A stretch of DNA of 64,000 bases from Ectothiorhodosinus mongolicus (lineage in GTDB: Bacteria; Pseudomonadota; Gammaproteobacteria; Ectothiorhodospirales; Ectothiorhodospiraceae): the NCBI RefSeq assembly GCF_022406875.1, contig NZ_CP023018.1, forward strand, positions 841,575-905,574, written 5' to 3'. The position numbers and the translations under genes are program-made. The notes under the pieces were generated by a model. It ran no database searches. It worked only from the letters and a program-made list of their open reading frames with translations, and had not been told where the DNA came from. Below are positions 42,452-54,738 of this stretch, piece after piece (the first letter of the stretch is position 1; each line of letters opens with the position of its first letter).

Positions 42452-43432
42452 TTAGAAGTCAAAGCGAGCACCGACGGCGAAAGCACTACCACCTGCAACA
42501 TTATTCGTAAAGTCTGCAAATGGCTCCAAACGCGCCTCTTTTGCGATCGCGGCACCTTCATCTTCGGAATAGTAATCAACAAACAGTGTCAGGTCAGACC
42601 GAACCTGGAAGTCATAACCCAAGTGATAAATATCGCCACCGTAGTTATCCACTTTGGCAATCATGCCTTTGAACGTGTGCTGCCCTAAATTATAACTGAC
42701 AAACAAATTGGCGGCCTTGTCACCATCCGAGGCGTCATTGTTGTCTCTCATTTCATACTTGGCGCCGATGTACCAGTCGCCGATGCTGTGCATTACTGAG
42801 ACGCCATAATCACGCCCTTTGGTGCTGAAACCATTCTCAGCCGCACCTAATGATAGGGTCGTGTCATTGAAACTGTAACTGGCGGTCAGTGTAATTTGGT
42901 CGTCATTTCCTGGCCCCCCGTTTTCGCTCCATGAGCCGGCAAAGGAAAAGCCATTGAAGCTCGGGCTGTAATAACTCAGGGTGTTGTCGACTCGAAAACT
43001 AGCCCATGTGGCGAAGCCACTGTAGAAGCTGCTGAACATATCGACCGGGAAGGCAATCGCGTTGTAGTAGGGCAGCCATTGCCGGCCGTAGTACAAGCCA
43101 CCGAAATCGCCCGTGACGCCGACCATAGCAATGCGCACGTCTTCGCTTTGCCCGTTAGCAGGGTCCTGCACCTTGCGGTTAGCCAAATCCAGCGGCAATT
43201 CCAGCTGGCCTACGATGGCGAAGTTTTCCGCAGGCGCATATTCAGCGTTAAAGCCGATGCGCGAGTAGGCATCGCGAGTGCCGGTGTAGGAGTCAGCACC
43301 ATCAGGGCTCACCGATTCGACTTGGAATCTCGCCGAACCGTAGAAATCAAAGGTGACTTCCTGGGCCATCACCTGCGCCGGCAACACCATGGCAGCAGAA
43401 ACAGCGGTGACTAAAGCAGTTTTCTTCAACAT
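42452..43432 (-). CDS. Outer-membrane porin
   Basis: Gram-negative general porin. The 326 residues start with a signal peptide (MLKKTALVTAVSAAMVLPAQVMA) and continue as amphipathic beta-strands (VTFDFYGSARFQVES, SRIGFNAEYAPAENFAIVGQLEL), ending with the aromatic outer-membrane assembly signal AVGARFDF. The short RKVQDPANGQSEDVRIAMVGVTGDFGG-type region fits the trimeric porin fold. It lies 43 bases downstream of the BCCT gene with a purine-rich ribosome site, so the pair may be co-transcribed. It may then admit the carrier's substrate, though specificity cannot be read from sequence. Confidence 0.88.
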   Translation of the reverse strand: MLKKTALVTAVSAAMVLPAQVMAQEVTFDFYGSARFQVESVSPDGADSYTGTRDAYSRIGFNAEYAPAENFAIVGQLELPLDLANRKVQDPANGQSEDVRIAMVGVTGDFGGLYYGRQWLPYYNAIAFPVDMFSSFYSGFATWASFRVDNTLSYYSPSFNGFSFAGSWSENGGPGNDDQITLTASYSFNDTTLSLGAAENGFSTKGRDYGVSVMHSIGDWYIGAKYEMRDNNDASDGDKAANLFVSYNLGQHTFKGMIAKVDNYGGDIYHLGYDFQVRSDLTLFVDYYSEDEGAAIAKEARLEPFADFTNNVAGGSAFAVGARFDF

Positions 43433-43475
43433 CTATTTTCTTCCTCTTCGTTTTTATAACAATGGTAAAGCGTGA

Positions 43476-45113
43476 TTAGTTTGATTGAGCCTCATCAGCA
43501 ACGGCCTGATTGAGCTTGAGCAAGCTGCGTTCGTGATACAGGCCCTTGTAGAGACTTACCGTCATGAACAAGAGCACGATCACAAACGGCAGACCCGCAC
43601 TCACCGAGGCAGCCTGAAGCGCCTGAAGTGCCGCGGCGCCGCCCACAGCAAGAAGTACCGCTGCGATCAGACCCTCAAACGTTGCCCAGAACAGACGCTG
43701 GGCCTGCGGGGAGTCGGTCTTGCCTCCGGAGGTGATGCTGTCAATGACCAAGGATCCGGAATCGGATGAGGTCACGAAAAACACCAGCACCAAGATGATG
43801 GCAACGGTGGCCGAGATGCTCGTCAAAGGCAATGCATCCAGCATTTGGAAGAGCGCCAGTTCAGAGGCCCCAAGACCATCGGCGAGTCCACCCACACCAT
43901 CGCGCACCTGGTTCAGACCCTGACCACCCAAGGCACTCATCCACAACACCGTGACCCCTGTGGGCACCAGCAATACGGCGGTGACAAATTGGCGCACGGT
44001 ACGGCCCTTTGAGACGCGGGCGATGAACATGCCGACAAACGGTGACCAGGAAATCCACCACGCCCAGAAGAAGATCGTCCAGTCGTGGTAGAAGACGCTG
44101 TCTTCGCGTCCCACGGGGTTACTTAAAGGCAGCATGTACTGCGCATAAGAGGCCAGGGTTTCACCCGTGGTATTCAAAAAGGCGATAAAACCGCCAGCCA
44201 GCATAACGAACAACAGAAACACCATGGCCATTCCCAGATTGATGTTACTGAGCACGCGTACGCCCCCGTGCAAGCCGCGGCTGATCGATATCAAGGCGAC
44301 AATGGTGATACCAACGATGATGGCGAGCTGCGTGGTTAAGCCACCGTCAACGCCGAACATGAAGGACATGCCGGCCGCTGCCTGCTGGGCACCGAGGCCC
44401 AATGAGGTTGCCAGACCGAACATGGTGGCCAGCACCGCAAGCACATCAATCACGTGACCAATCGGCCCCCAAATGCGCTCTCCCAGCAAGGGATAGAATG
44501 CTGAACGTACCGTTAGAGGTAGCCCCTTGTTGTAGGTGAAAAACGCCAGTGATAGTCCGACCACGGCGTAGATAGACCAAGGGTGCAAACCCCAGTGGTA
44601 CATGGTGGCACCTAGGGAAGCACCACGCGAAGCTTCAGAGCCCGCCTCAATACCCAACGGCGTCCCCCACCAATCGGTGTAGTAGGCCACAGGTTCGGCT
44701 ACGGCCCAGAACATCAGGCCGATGCCCATGCCGGCGGCAAATAACATTGAGAACCAAGACAGAACACCAAAGCTAGGCTTGGCATCCTCGCCGCCGATGC
44801 GAATGCTGCCGATGGGCAGCACGATGAGCAGCAAAGCCGCCAGAACAAACAAGTTAGCCGAGGACAAGAACAGCCAATCGAAGGTTAGGCCAATCCAGGA
44901 CCGCGTTGAGCCGAGAGCATTGTTGGCTGCCTCGGGCATCAGCAAAGAGCCCACTACAAACAGCAAAATCAGACCCGCACTAATGACGAAGACCGGATTA
45001 TGAAGGTCTAGCCCCAGAGGGTTGATGTTCTGTTCGCCGATCTCATGATCGGTTTCGTACTCCTGTTCCAGTTCAGCAATTTTTTCTTCTAATTCATCGG
45101 TGGTCGAACTCAT
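43476..45113 (-). CDS. BCCT-family betaine/choline/carnitine-type transporter
   Basis: Secondary transporter of compatible solutes. The 545-residue protein has an acidic cytoplasmic N-terminus (TTDELEEKIAELEQEYETDHE), twelve hydrophobic segments and the BCCT substrate box TIFFWAWWISWSPFVGMFIARVSKGRTVRQF with its tryptophan cage. Glycine betaine is the commonest substrate, but choline or ectoine cannot be excluded. The short C-terminal tail lacks the long positively charged osmosensing extension of BetP. It is upstream of a porin and preceded by a palindrome-containing control region. Confidence 0.93.
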   Translation of the reverse strand: MSSTTDELEEKIAELEQEYETDHEIGEQNINPLGLDLHNPVFVISAGLILLFVVGSLLMPEAANNALGSTRSWIGLTFDWLFLSSANLFVLAALLLIVLPIGSIRIGGEDAKPSFGVLSWFSMLFAAGMGIGLMFWAVAEPVAYYTDWWGTPLGIEAGSEASRGASLGATMYHWGLHPWSIYAVVGLSLAFFTYNKGLPLTVRSAFYPLLGERIWGPIGHVIDVLAVLATMFGLATSLGLGAQQAAAGMSFMFGVDGGLTTQLAIIVGITIVALISISRGLHGGVRVLSNINLGMAMVFLLFVMLAGGFIAFLNTTGETLASYAQYMLPLSNPVGREDSVFYHDWTIFFWAWWISWSPFVGMFIARVSKGRTVRQFVTAVLLVPTGVTVLWMSALGGQGLNQVRDGVGGLADGLGASELALFQMLDALPLTSISATVAIILVLVFFVTSSDSGSLVIDSITSGGKTDSPQAQRLFWATFEGLIAAVLLAVGGAAALQALQAASVSAGLPFVIVLLFMTVSLYKGLYHERSLLKLNQAVADEAQSN

Positions 45114-45439
45114 GTGGTTCCCTCATGATCGATACTGTCGCCGCGCAAATCGAAAAAAGACCACAAGTCGCGTCACAGACACGAGCAATGGAACCCTTTA
45201 GCGTTCGCAAGCGAACGGAATACTGCAAATCCAAGTTGTCTTATTAGGGCGCTAGCCCAAGATGCTGCGACACGCGAATGCATGCCCGAATGTCATCGGT
45301 CGAGAAACTGCAAGCGACGCTGCGTTGAAATGTTACTTGCCCCGTGGTGCTAAAGCGTTGGGACAGTGCGGCGTCATGTGATGACTTTTTTTACGCTAAC
45401 ACGATTGTTATTGGGATTGCCAATCCCGACTATTCCACT
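45114..45439. other. 326-base non-coding region upstream of the BCCT gene
   Basis: No gene is supported here; the small open frames match nothing I recognise. It must contain the BCCT promoter. Notable elements are a perfect CGTTCGC-AA-GCGAACG palindrome (45202-45217), 90 bases upstream of the BCCT start, GGGCGCTAGCCC (about 45247-45258), and a GGGATT-GCC-AATCCC hairpin (about 45413-45427) just past the xth stop that lacks a T run. No promoter match good enough to report was found. Confidence 0.6.
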
Positions 45440-46213
45440 CTAGAACGGCCAGTCATAATCCATGATCACCGGAGCGTGATCAGAAAAATGATCATCACGG
45501 TGCACGCTGGCTTGGCGAACGCTGCTAGACAGCAGGGGAGTGGCTATCTGGTAATCCAAACGCCAACCCACATTATTAGCCCGCGCCTGGCCGCGATTAG
45601 ACCACCAGGTGTATTCATCGGGATTTGGATTGACCGCGCGAAAGGTATCTACCCAGCCCACCTCGTCATATAGCCGATCCAGCCAGGCCCGCTCTTCCGG
45701 CAAAAACCCAGAGTTTTTTTGATTGCTGCGCCAATTGCGAAGATCGATGGGCTTATGGGCAATATTCCAGTCGCCACAGTAAACATACTGGCGGCCGTCA
45801 GAATGCCGTTTTTGCAGCTCTGGCATGAAAGCATCGAGAAAACGCCACTTCACTTCTTGACGATGATCGCCCGATGAGCCGGAAGGCAAATAGACGGAAA
45901 TAACCGATAAACCACCGTATCTCGCCTCTAAATAGCGCCCTTCTGTGTCGAACTCCTCAATTCCCATACCCATAATGACGTGCTCAGGCGACTTCTTGGA
46001 ATATAGCGCCACACCACTGTAGCCTTTCTTCTGAGCATCGAAATAAAAGCACTCATAGCCGCGAGGATGAAAGATTTCATCATCCAGTTGATGGATCTGT
46101 GCTTTCGTTTCTTGAATGCACACCACATCGGCGCTCTGATGCTCCAGCCACTCAAAAAATCCTTTTCGGGCGGCAGAGCGGATGCCATTGGCGTTGAAGT
46201 TGATAATGCGCAT
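45440..46213 (-). CDS. xth: Exodeoxyribonuclease III / Crc-related endonuclease
   Basis: EEP-fold nuclease of 257 residues. Metal and catalytic residues of ExoIII are intact: Asn in NFNANGI, Glu in CIQETKAQ, Asp and Asn in CGDWNIAH, Asp in GWRLDYQI, and Asp-His in FSDHAPV. In Pseudomonas the homologue beside pyrE is Crc, a catabolite-repression protein that has lost these residues. Here they are retained, so an active apurinic-site endonuclease/3'-exonuclease is predicted. The overall sequence and position are still Crc-like. It is divergent from pyrE over 63 bases. Confidence 0.9.
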   Translation of the reverse strand: MRIINFNANGIRSAARKGFFEWLEHQSADVVCIQETKAQIHQLDDEIFHPRGYECFYFDAQKKGYSGVALYSKKSPEHVIMGMGIEEFDTEGRYLEARYGGLSVISVYLPSGSSGDHRQEVKWRFLDAFMPELQKRHSDGRQYVYCGDWNIAHKPIDLRNWRSNQKNSGFLPEERAWLDRLYDEVGWVDTFRAVNPNPDEYTWWSNRGQARANNVGWRLDYQIATPLLSSSVRQASVHRDDHFSDHAPVIMDYDWPF

Positions 46214-46276
46214 GCGAGGCTCTCTTGGGTCAGTTATGCTTTGAGGCTGCCCTTTTTAACACAGCGACCCGCATCG

Positions 46277-48374
<2,098 letters not shown>

Positions 48375-48394
48375 GAACTGCTCTCCTAGGGTTT

Positions 48395-49588
48395 TTATTT
48401 TTGTTTGACCCGCTCTGCCACCAGCTGCAACAAAGCCTCAGCCAGCTGATGTTTGGACTGACGCGGCAACATGTGCTCACCACCCGGCCAGAACACCTGT
48501 AGCGCATTGTCTTCTTGATCAAAGCCTTGACCCGCAGATACATCATTGGCAGCAATCATGTCGAGCTGCTTGCTCTCGAGCTTGGCTAAAGCATGCTGCT
48601 TCACTTGCTGAGTCTCAGCAGCAAAGCCCACGACGAAAGGTCGGCGCGGCAAAGCGGCCACCTCGGCGAGAATATCGGATGTGCGCGCCAATTCGAGCTG
48701 CAGATGCTCTGATTGTTTTTTGATTTTTTCGGAAGCCGGCGATTCGGGACGATAATCGGCTACGGCAGCGGTAGCGATAAACACATCCGCGGAGCTAACG
48801 CGCGACATCACGGCCGTGTGCATTTGCTGCGCAGTTTCCACCGCCACCGCTTCAATACCAGCAGGAATAGGGATAGTCACGGGCCCATGCACCAAGGTCA
48901 CCTGCGCACCAGCGCGGCGCGCCGCAGCGGCTAGGGCGAAACCCATGCGTCCCGAACTGCGGTTGGACAGATAACGCACTGGATCAATGGGCTCGCGGGT
49001 GGGTCCAGCGGTTAACAAAATATGCAGACCTGCTAATGGGCCGTTGACGCCGGTTGTTTGCAGCGCTTCCAACAACTGCTGCGGTTCCCACATACGGCCC
49101 GGCCCCACGTCACCGCAAGCCTGTTCACCGCTGCTGGGTCCATAGAGCCGGTAGCCCAACGCATCCAGCAAGCGCACATTGCGCTGTGTGGCGGGCGCCG
49201 ACCACATGCCTTGATTCATGGTGGGCGCCAGAGCAATCGGGGCCTGCGTTGCTAGACACACGGTGGTGAGCAAATCATCGGCTAGACCATGAGCCAAACG
49301 CGCCATCAGATCAGCGGTGGCTGGTGCAATCAGTACCTGATCAGGCCAGCGTGCCAGCTCGATATGATCCATCCCTGCCTCGGCTTGGGCATCGAATAAA
49401 TCAGTGCGTACCGGATGTCCGGATAAGGCCTGAAAAGTTAGTGGCGTAACAAACTCAGTAGCACTGCGCGTCATCACCACGCGCACCTCAGCGCCCGCCT
49501 CGATCAAGCGGCGCACCAGCTCGCAGCTTTTATAGGCAGCGATACCGGCCGACACACCGAGTAAAATTTTTTGACCTGTGAGTGACAT
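48395..49588 (-). CDS. coaBC: Bifunctional phosphopantothenoylcysteine decarboxylase/phosphopantothenate-cysteine ligase
   Basis: Carries two consecutive steps of coenzyme A synthesis. The N-terminal FMN-dependent CoaC domain has [21 protein letters not shown], the [14 protein letters not shown] substrate clamp and the active-site cysteine in [13 protein letters not shown]. The C-terminal CoaB domain (from about residue 185) has [24 protein letters not shown] and the KIKKQ lysine motif. The length of 397 residues is normal. It is divergent from an MFS gene over 56 bases. Confidence 0.96.
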   Translation of the reverse strand: MSLTGQKILLGVSAGIAAYKSCELVRRLIEAGAEVRVVMTRSATEFVTPLTFQALSGHPVRTDLFDAQAEAGMDHIELARWPDQVLIAPATADLMARLAHGLADDLLTTVCLATQAPIALAPTMNQGMWSAPATQRNVRLLDALGYRLYGPSSGEQACGDVGPGRMWEPQQLLEALQTTGVNGPLAGLHILLTAGPTREPIDPVRYLSNRSSGRMGFALAAAARRAGAQVTLVHGPVTIPIPAGIEAVAVETAQQMHTAVMSRVSSADVFIATAAVADYRPESPASEKIKKQSEHLQLELARTSDILAEVAALPRRPFVVGFAAETQQVKQHALAKLESKQLDMIAANDVSAGQGFDQEDNALQVFWPGGEHMLPRQSKHQLAEALLQLVAERVKQK

Positions 49589-49644
49589 GCAGCGAGTCTA
49601 CGCTAAGATGTGGGCTCGGATTAATACCAAAAGAACGAAAATCC

Positions 49645-50937
49645 ATGCAAAACTTCGATCAGGCGCGCTTTGAGCGCACCCGCTGGACCATCTACAGCAT
49701 CCTCATCGCGGCTTATATGTTGGTGTTTTTTCACCGCTTTGCGCCAGCCATGGTGTCTGCTGAGCTGGCTGAGGCTTTTGGTATCACGGCTGCCGCGCTG
49801 GGCTCGTTATCGGCGATGTACTTCTATATCTACACGGTCATGCAAATGCCCGCCGGCATTCTTGCCGACACATTAGGCTCACGTTTTGCGGTCACCATCG
49901 GCAATGTCGTGGCCGGCAGCGGCTCCATTATTTTCGGCTTAGCTGACACCTTAGCCACCGCCAGCATTGGGCGCTTTCTTGTGGGTCTTGGGGTTTCGGT
50001 GGTTTTCGTTGGGCTGATGAAAAGTAATACCGTGTGGTTTAGTAGCCGCAAATACGGGAGCATCAGCGGTCTGACCTTGCTGCTGGGGAATATGGGGGCA
50101 ATCGCCGCCACCGGACCCTTGGCACTGATGCTACTGGCGGTGGACTGGCGAACCCTGTTTGTGGCTTTGGGCATTGTGGCCATTGGCTTAGCCTTATTGT
50201 CTTGGTGGCTGGTGCGCGATAAGCCTGAGCAATTGGGCTTTCCCTCGGTGGCAGAGATGGAAGGTCTACCCCCGCCTCAGCCGCGCGAGCAACACTGGCT
50301 GCGCGATCTAGGATCGGTGTTAAAAAACCGCAAGCTTTGGCCGGGCTTTGTTTATGACTTTGGCATCACCGGCAGTCTGTTCGGGATGTTGGGACTTTGG
50401 GCGGTACCGCTGCTGCGCGATGTGCATGGCCTGACCCGAGGTGAAGCTTCGGTATACACCACCCTGGCGACTGTGGCCTTTGCTCTAGGCTGTCTGATCG
50501 CAGGTAACGTATCTGATCGACTAGGGCGCCGCCGGCCTATTTTGCAGGGCGGTGCCTTGGCTTATCTGACGATTTGTTTGTCCTTCCTGTTTTTGCCGTG
50601 GGGACCGGGCGCTGGTGGCATGGCCTTATTCGTGATGTTGGGACTAAGCGCTGGATGCTTTGTGGTGGCCTATGCCCATGCCAAGGAAGTCGCGCCTGTG
50701 GCACTGTCTGGGATGGCCATCGCGCTGGTCAATACCGGCTTATTTCTGGGCACAGCCCTGTTCCAGCCTCTGTTTGGCTGGGCCATGGACCTGGGTTGGT
50801 CCGGGCAGTTGGTGGCGGGCGTACCAGTTTATGAAGCCAGCGACTATCAACGCGGTCTGTGGCTACTCACTGGCTTTGCTGCCTTGGCGATGCTGGCTTC
50901 CACACGACTGGTGGAAACCCGCTGCCGCCACATCTGA
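49645..50937 (+). CDS. MFS transporter
   Basis: Twelve-helix secondary transporter of 430 residues. The A-like motif between helices 2 and 3 reads GILADTLGSRFAV, and a second copy GNVSDRLGRRRPI lies between helices 8 and 9. The overall pattern fits the nitrate/sugar-phosphate-related MFS group of uncharacterised proteobacterial carriers. The substrate is unknown. The ATG at 49645 is preferred; the 21-codon extension overlaps the coaBC start. Its stop codon abuts the sucrose synthase stop with no gap (TGATCA). Confidence 0.88.
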   Translation: MQNFDQARFERTRWTIYSILIAAYMLVFFHRFAPAMVSAELAEAFGITAAALGSLSAMYFYIYTVMQMPAGILADTLGSRFAVTIGNVVAGSGSIIFGLADTLATASIGRFLVGLGVSVVFVGLMKSNTVWFSSRKYGSISGLTLLLGNMGAIAATGPLALMLLAVDWRTLFVALGIVAIGLALLSWWLVRDKPEQLGFPSVAEMEGLPPPQPREQHWLRDLGSVLKNRKLWPGFVYDFGITGSLFGMLGLWAVPLLRDVHGLTRGEASVYTTLATVAFALGCLIAGNVSDRLGRRRPILQGGALAYLTICLSFLFLPWGPGAGGMALFVMLGLSAGCFVVAYAHAKEVAPVALSGMAIALVNTGLFLGTALFQPLFGWAMDLGWSGQLVAGVPVYEASDYQRGLWLLTGFAALAMLASTRLVETRCRHI

Positions 50938-53325
50938 TCAGTGACCCTGAATCTGCTCGGCTAGACGCCGATACTGCAGGCTGTAGAACATCTGCAGATA
51001 GCGGCGGGTTTCCGAGCGCTCAAGATCAGTGACGTATTTCCAAAAACCGTAAATACGTGACAAAGTCATCATCCGCTCAGCATAACGATCCCAGGTATAA
51101 CGATCTGCCACCCGCTGCATACCGGCATCAGAAATCTGCTGCCAATAGTCGGGCTCATCCGCGCAGCGCGTGAAGAACTCACTGATTAACTCAGCGGCCT
51201 GCTCGCCATGATTGGGGTCGATATGAAAGCCCGAATGGCCATGTTCAATGATTTCTAGTGGTCCGCCATATTGTGTAGCAAAGGTCGGTAAGCCAGAGAC
51301 CATGGACTCAATCACCGTCAACCCAAAGGCCTCAAACAGCGCTGGCTGCACGAAAATGCCGCGACGATCGGCGATAAACCGATAAAGCTCCCCGGACAGC
51401 GTCTTGTCCAAACGTACGCCCAACCAGCGAACCTGTTCATCCAAGCCATGCTCATCAAAAAGAGCGTGCATTCGAGCGATCTGCTCTCGCTCTTCACGAT
51501 CATCGGATTGACTGCTATCCACATGGCCGGCAATCAGCACCAAATTGGCCTGTTCGCGAAGCCTTGGGTTCTGTGCATACCAAGTCAGCAGCCCAGTGAT
51601 GTTCTTGATGTGATCCAAGCGCGCCATGGAAAACACCACTGGCTTTTCTGGATCTGCCAACACGCCTCGCGCATCTTCAGAGGGCCCGCCGAACAGCATT
51701 TCCTCAAGTTCAGTGTGCAGCCCACTAAGGCGCCGCTCGGAATTGGTGTAGGCATAGTAGACCTCGGCATCAGCACCCGGCGAGACAATGTTAAAGCGCG
51801 GATCGAACACATCCACGCCATTGACCACCCGATATAAATCCGGCAGCGTGAATTGGCCGTAGCTTTCGTACTGGCCGATGCTGTAATCCGTACCGGCGAT
51901 CTCCTGAAAGGTGCTGGTGATAATAAAATCTGCCGCATTCATGGCAATCAAATCCGCCGTAAACTGACAAGAAAAATGGTACTGCGGCTCATTGTCCTGC
52001 CAGTACAAATCTGAATAGAGATACTTGGTCTTCTCTAGCGCATGGGCGATATTACACTGAGTCACATGAAGGCGATTGGCCAGCAGCGTGGCTACCAAAT
52101 TACCGTCGGAATAGTTACCCACAATCAGATCCGGACGACCACCCAGTTCGGCCAATACCCGCGTCTCGGCATCGTCGGCAAAGCGTTCCAAATAGGGCCA
52201 AATCTCAAAACGGGAGATCCAACTGGGCAGGATTTCGCCATCGCTGCTGCGAAATGGTACGCGCAGAATGCGGGCGTTGCGCGTACCGCGAATGGGTTCC
52301 TCGGCCTGATCACAGGTCGTGCCCTGAGCATCGGGCAACAGGCGTGTTACCACCAGAATATTGGGGTGGATATCTAAGCCTTGTTCCACCAGACGCTGGC
52401 GCATCTCACGCTCCAAAGCCCGGACCTGATCCAAGATATAGACCACTTGACCACCGGTATCGGGCCGCCCCAAAACATTATCCTGCCCAAAAAAGCCATG
52501 TGGCGAGAGAATCAACAGACTGAAGATCATGGGGATACGCGCGAGGAATCGCTCCAAAGTATCGGGCGAGGGCGCCTCTAACAGTTCGGAAAGCAGCTGC
52601 AGAGTATCGATGGCGCGCGACGCATCACCACCCCAGCCGACCTCAAAACCAAGATCTTGCAAACGATGTGCGTGCGCCTTCCAAGGAGTCTCAGCGGGAG
52701 ACTTGCGTAAGACCCGAATGGCCTCGCGGATTGCTTTGCGCAGACTATCCACATCGGCAATACGATCATTGAGCATCAACTGCTCGCCCTGACAGCGGTG
52801 TTCTCTTAAAAACCGCAGCAACTGTGTCAGACCGCGACCTTGCTGATCGAATAGTTCGCTGGACAGCTTGCGGTTAAGAAAGGAAACCCCCTGACCAATG
52901 GAGCGCGACTCTCGCATACGCGGCACATTGCGGTTAAATGCTCCGATATCAAATACCAGAGGATGTTGCTCAGCCAATGCCGGAATCACCAAGCGCTCTT
53001 TGAATGCCAGAAAATGTGAAACATCCATAGGTTCAAGCGTCAGGTCATCGGCATGCAAGCTCAGATAATAGGTACGGCCAACTCGGGGGCGCAGCGCTAA
53101 GGCTACGACCGGCCAAGCGATAGCCAGCTCCTGGATATCTTCCATCAAGCGCGCCAGCGGACTGTCTTCCTCATCCTCCATGTCGCGCTCAGCAAGCATG
53201 GCTAGGTAATGGTCTTTGACATCCGAGCGCAACAGAAAAGGTCGGCCCAAAGACTGATATCGGCGCAACAGCAGGTAAACCAGTTCTCGATGATCGCTGA
53301 GAGCCTGACGTAACTCCTTCAGCAT
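50938..53325 (-). CDS. Sucrose synthase
   Basis: Reversible glycosyltransferase (sucrose + NDP to NDP-glucose + fructose), a GT4 enzyme with the plant-like four-domain build. The 795 residues have the N-terminal regulatory domains (about 1-265), then the GT-B core with [59 protein letters not shown] and [21 protein letters not shown]. The length matches other bacterial enzymes. At the nucleotide-discriminating loop before GELYR it reads RLDKTLS (about 638-644). This lacks the plant Gln/Asn pair and matches ADP-preferring bacterial enzymes. The gene is divergent from the carbamoyl/amide operon; fructokinase is 6 kb away. Confidence 0.93.
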   Translation of the reverse strand: MLKELRQALSDHRELVYLLLRRYQSLGRPFLLRSDVKDHYLAMLAERDMEDEEDSPLARLMEDIQELAIAWPVVALALRPRVGRTYYLSLHADDLTLEPMDVSHFLAFKERLVIPALAEQHPLVFDIGAFNRNVPRMRESRSIGQGVSFLNRKLSSELFDQQGRGLTQLLRFLREHRCQGEQLMLNDRIADVDSLRKAIREAIRVLRKSPAETPWKAHAHRLQDLGFEVGWGGDASRAIDTLQLLSELLEAPSPDTLERFLARIPMIFSLLILSPHGFFGQDNVLGRPDTGGQVVYILDQVRALEREMRQRLVEQGLDIHPNILVVTRLLPDAQGTTCDQAEEPIRGTRNARILRVPFRSSDGEILPSWISRFEIWPYLERFADDAETRVLAELGGRPDLIVGNYSDGNLVATLLANRLHVTQCNIAHALEKTKYLYSDLYWQDNEPQYHFSCQFTADLIAMNAADFIITSTFQEIAGTDYSIGQYESYGQFTLPDLYRVVNGVDVFDPRFNIVSPGADAEVYYAYTNSERRLSGLHTELEEMLFGGPSEDARGVLADPEKPVVFSMARLDHIKNITGLLTWYAQNPRLREQANLVLIAGHVDSSQSDDREEREQIARMHALFDEHGLDEQVRWLGVRLDKTLSGELYRFIADRRGIFVQPALFEAFGLTVIESMVSGLPTFATQYGGPLEIIEHGHSGFHIDPNHGEQAAELISEFFTRCADEPDYWQQISDAGMQRVADRYTWDRYAERMMTLSRIYGFWKYVTDLERSETRRYLQMFYSLQYRRLAEQIQGH

Positions 53326-53475
53326 GGCGTTCTCCCGTTTCCCACAACGAAGGGTGAATTTGAGCACTTCGGGGATAGGTGGTAGGGTAACAAAAGATCC
53401 TCAACCCATGCGATGCACTCCTGCCTGGCAGCTCTGCCTGTCGTTTCGATTAGGCAGCCAAAAGGCTGAATATTG

Positions 53476-54738
53476 ATGACCGACAAACCCGTTTCGATCA
53501 ATATCGACCGACTCAGGCGTGATGTTGAAGCGCTGGCGGCTATAGGCCGCGGCCCAGATCAGGGCATCTACCGCATGGCCTTTAGTGAAGGCGATCTGGC
53601 TGGTCGTCGCTGGCTGCAAAGCCAGATTGAGGCCGCTCACCTCGATTATTTCGAAGATGGCGCTGCCAATCAACACGGTCGCTTGGCTTGGGATGGGCAA
53701 TCGCCCAGCATCATGATCGGCTCGCACCTTGATACGGTTCCTGGCGGCGGACCCTTGGATGGCGCCCTTGGCGTGCTGGTGGGCTTGGAGATTCTGCGCA
53801 GTATTCAAGAATCCGAAACACCACTGCGCCATCCCATGGAAGTGGTCAATTTTACAGATGAAGAAGGTCGCTTTGGCGGCTTATTTGGTTCTCAGGCGAT
53901 GGCCGGCCAGCTCACTCCGGCGATGATCCATGAGGCCCGGGATCTTGAGGGGGTTTCTCTGACCGAGGCAATGGCAGCTTGGGGTATGGATGCCAATGCC
54001 GCGTTATTTGCTCGTCGGCCACGCGATGCCATCAAAGCTTATTTAGAGCTACATATTGAACAGGGCCCAGTGTTGGATCGCGGTGATATCAGCATCGGCG
54101 TGGTGGAAGCCATCACCGGACTATTCAAGTGGGAAGTGACCCTAAAGGGGCAAACCAACCATGCGGGCACCACGCCCATGCACATGCGTCAAGACAGTTT
54201 TCAGGGACTGGCTGAGTTCGCTTTTGCCATTGACCGCATTCTAGAAGAACATGGCAGCCCGCATAGCCGCGCGACCATTGGTCGTGTTGAGCTCTCCCCG
54301 GGAGCTGCCAATACCGTTCCGGGCAGCACGGCTTTCTCACTGGATGTGCGCGACACCGATGCCGATGTGCTCTCCAACCTCAGCGATGCGTTCCGGCGAA
54401 CGCTATCAGCACTGGCCAGACGTCGGCAACTGATGTTCGAGTTTGAGGTGCTCTCAGAGATTACACCCCAGCGATGTGACGCTGGCTTGGTGCAGCTGTT
54501 GAGCGATAAGGCCCGCGCCTTGGATCTTAAGCATATGTGCCTGCCCAGTGGTGCTGCTCATGATGCACAAATCATGGCCAGCATGACGCGCACCGGCATG
54601 GTGTTCGTGCCCAGTATTGAGGGTCGCAGTCATTCCGCAGCCGAGTGGACCAATTGGGAAGATATTGAGCGAGGGGCCAATGTGCTGCTGCAAGCCTCCC
54701 TCTCATTGGCAGTGGGTACAGGAGAAACTTTACGATGA
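53476..54738 (+). CDS. M20-family N-carbamoyl-amino-acid hydrolase/allantoate amidohydrolase-like protein
   Basis: Zinc/manganese hydrolase of the hydantoinase/carbamoylase type, which cleaves ureido groups to an amine, CO2 and ammonia. The 420-residue protein keeps the full metal set: His84 in IGSHLDTV, Asp95 in GGPLDGALG, Glu129-Glu130 in NFTDEEGRFGG, His193 in ELHIEQGPVL and His in SGAAHDAQ. The dimerisation lid has KGQTNHAGTTPM. It is first in the plus-strand operon, overlapping the next gene by 4 bases. The ATG at 53476 is used, although no strong ribosome site is visible. In this operon it could remove a carbamoyl group from the product of the carbamoyltransferase encoded two genes downstream. 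Confidence 0.88.
   Translation: MTDKPVSINIDRLRRDVEALAAIGRGPDQGIYRMAFSEGDLAGRRWLQSQIEAAHLDYFEDGAANQHGRLAWDGQSPSIMIGSHLDTVPGGGPLDGALGVLVGLEILRSIQESETPLRHPMEVVNFTDEEGRFGGLFGSQAMAGQLTPAMIHEARDLEGVSLTEAMAAWGMDANAALFARRPRDAIKAYLELHIEQGPVLDRGDISIGVVEAITGLFKWEVTLKGQTNHAGTTPMHMRQDSFQGLAEFAFAIDRILEEHGSPHSRATIGRVELSPGAANTVPGSTAFSLDVRDTDADVLSNLSDAFRRTLSALARRRQLMFEFEVLSEITPQRCDAGLVQLLSDKARALDLKHMCLPSGAAHDAQIMASMTRTGMVFVPSIEGRSHSAAEWTNWEDIERGANVLLQASLSLAVGTGETLR

Noticed and set aside
46067-46276. Seventy-codon N-terminal extension of PyrE
   Set aside because: It lies antisense to xth and the family start [11 protein letters not shown] is at 46277.
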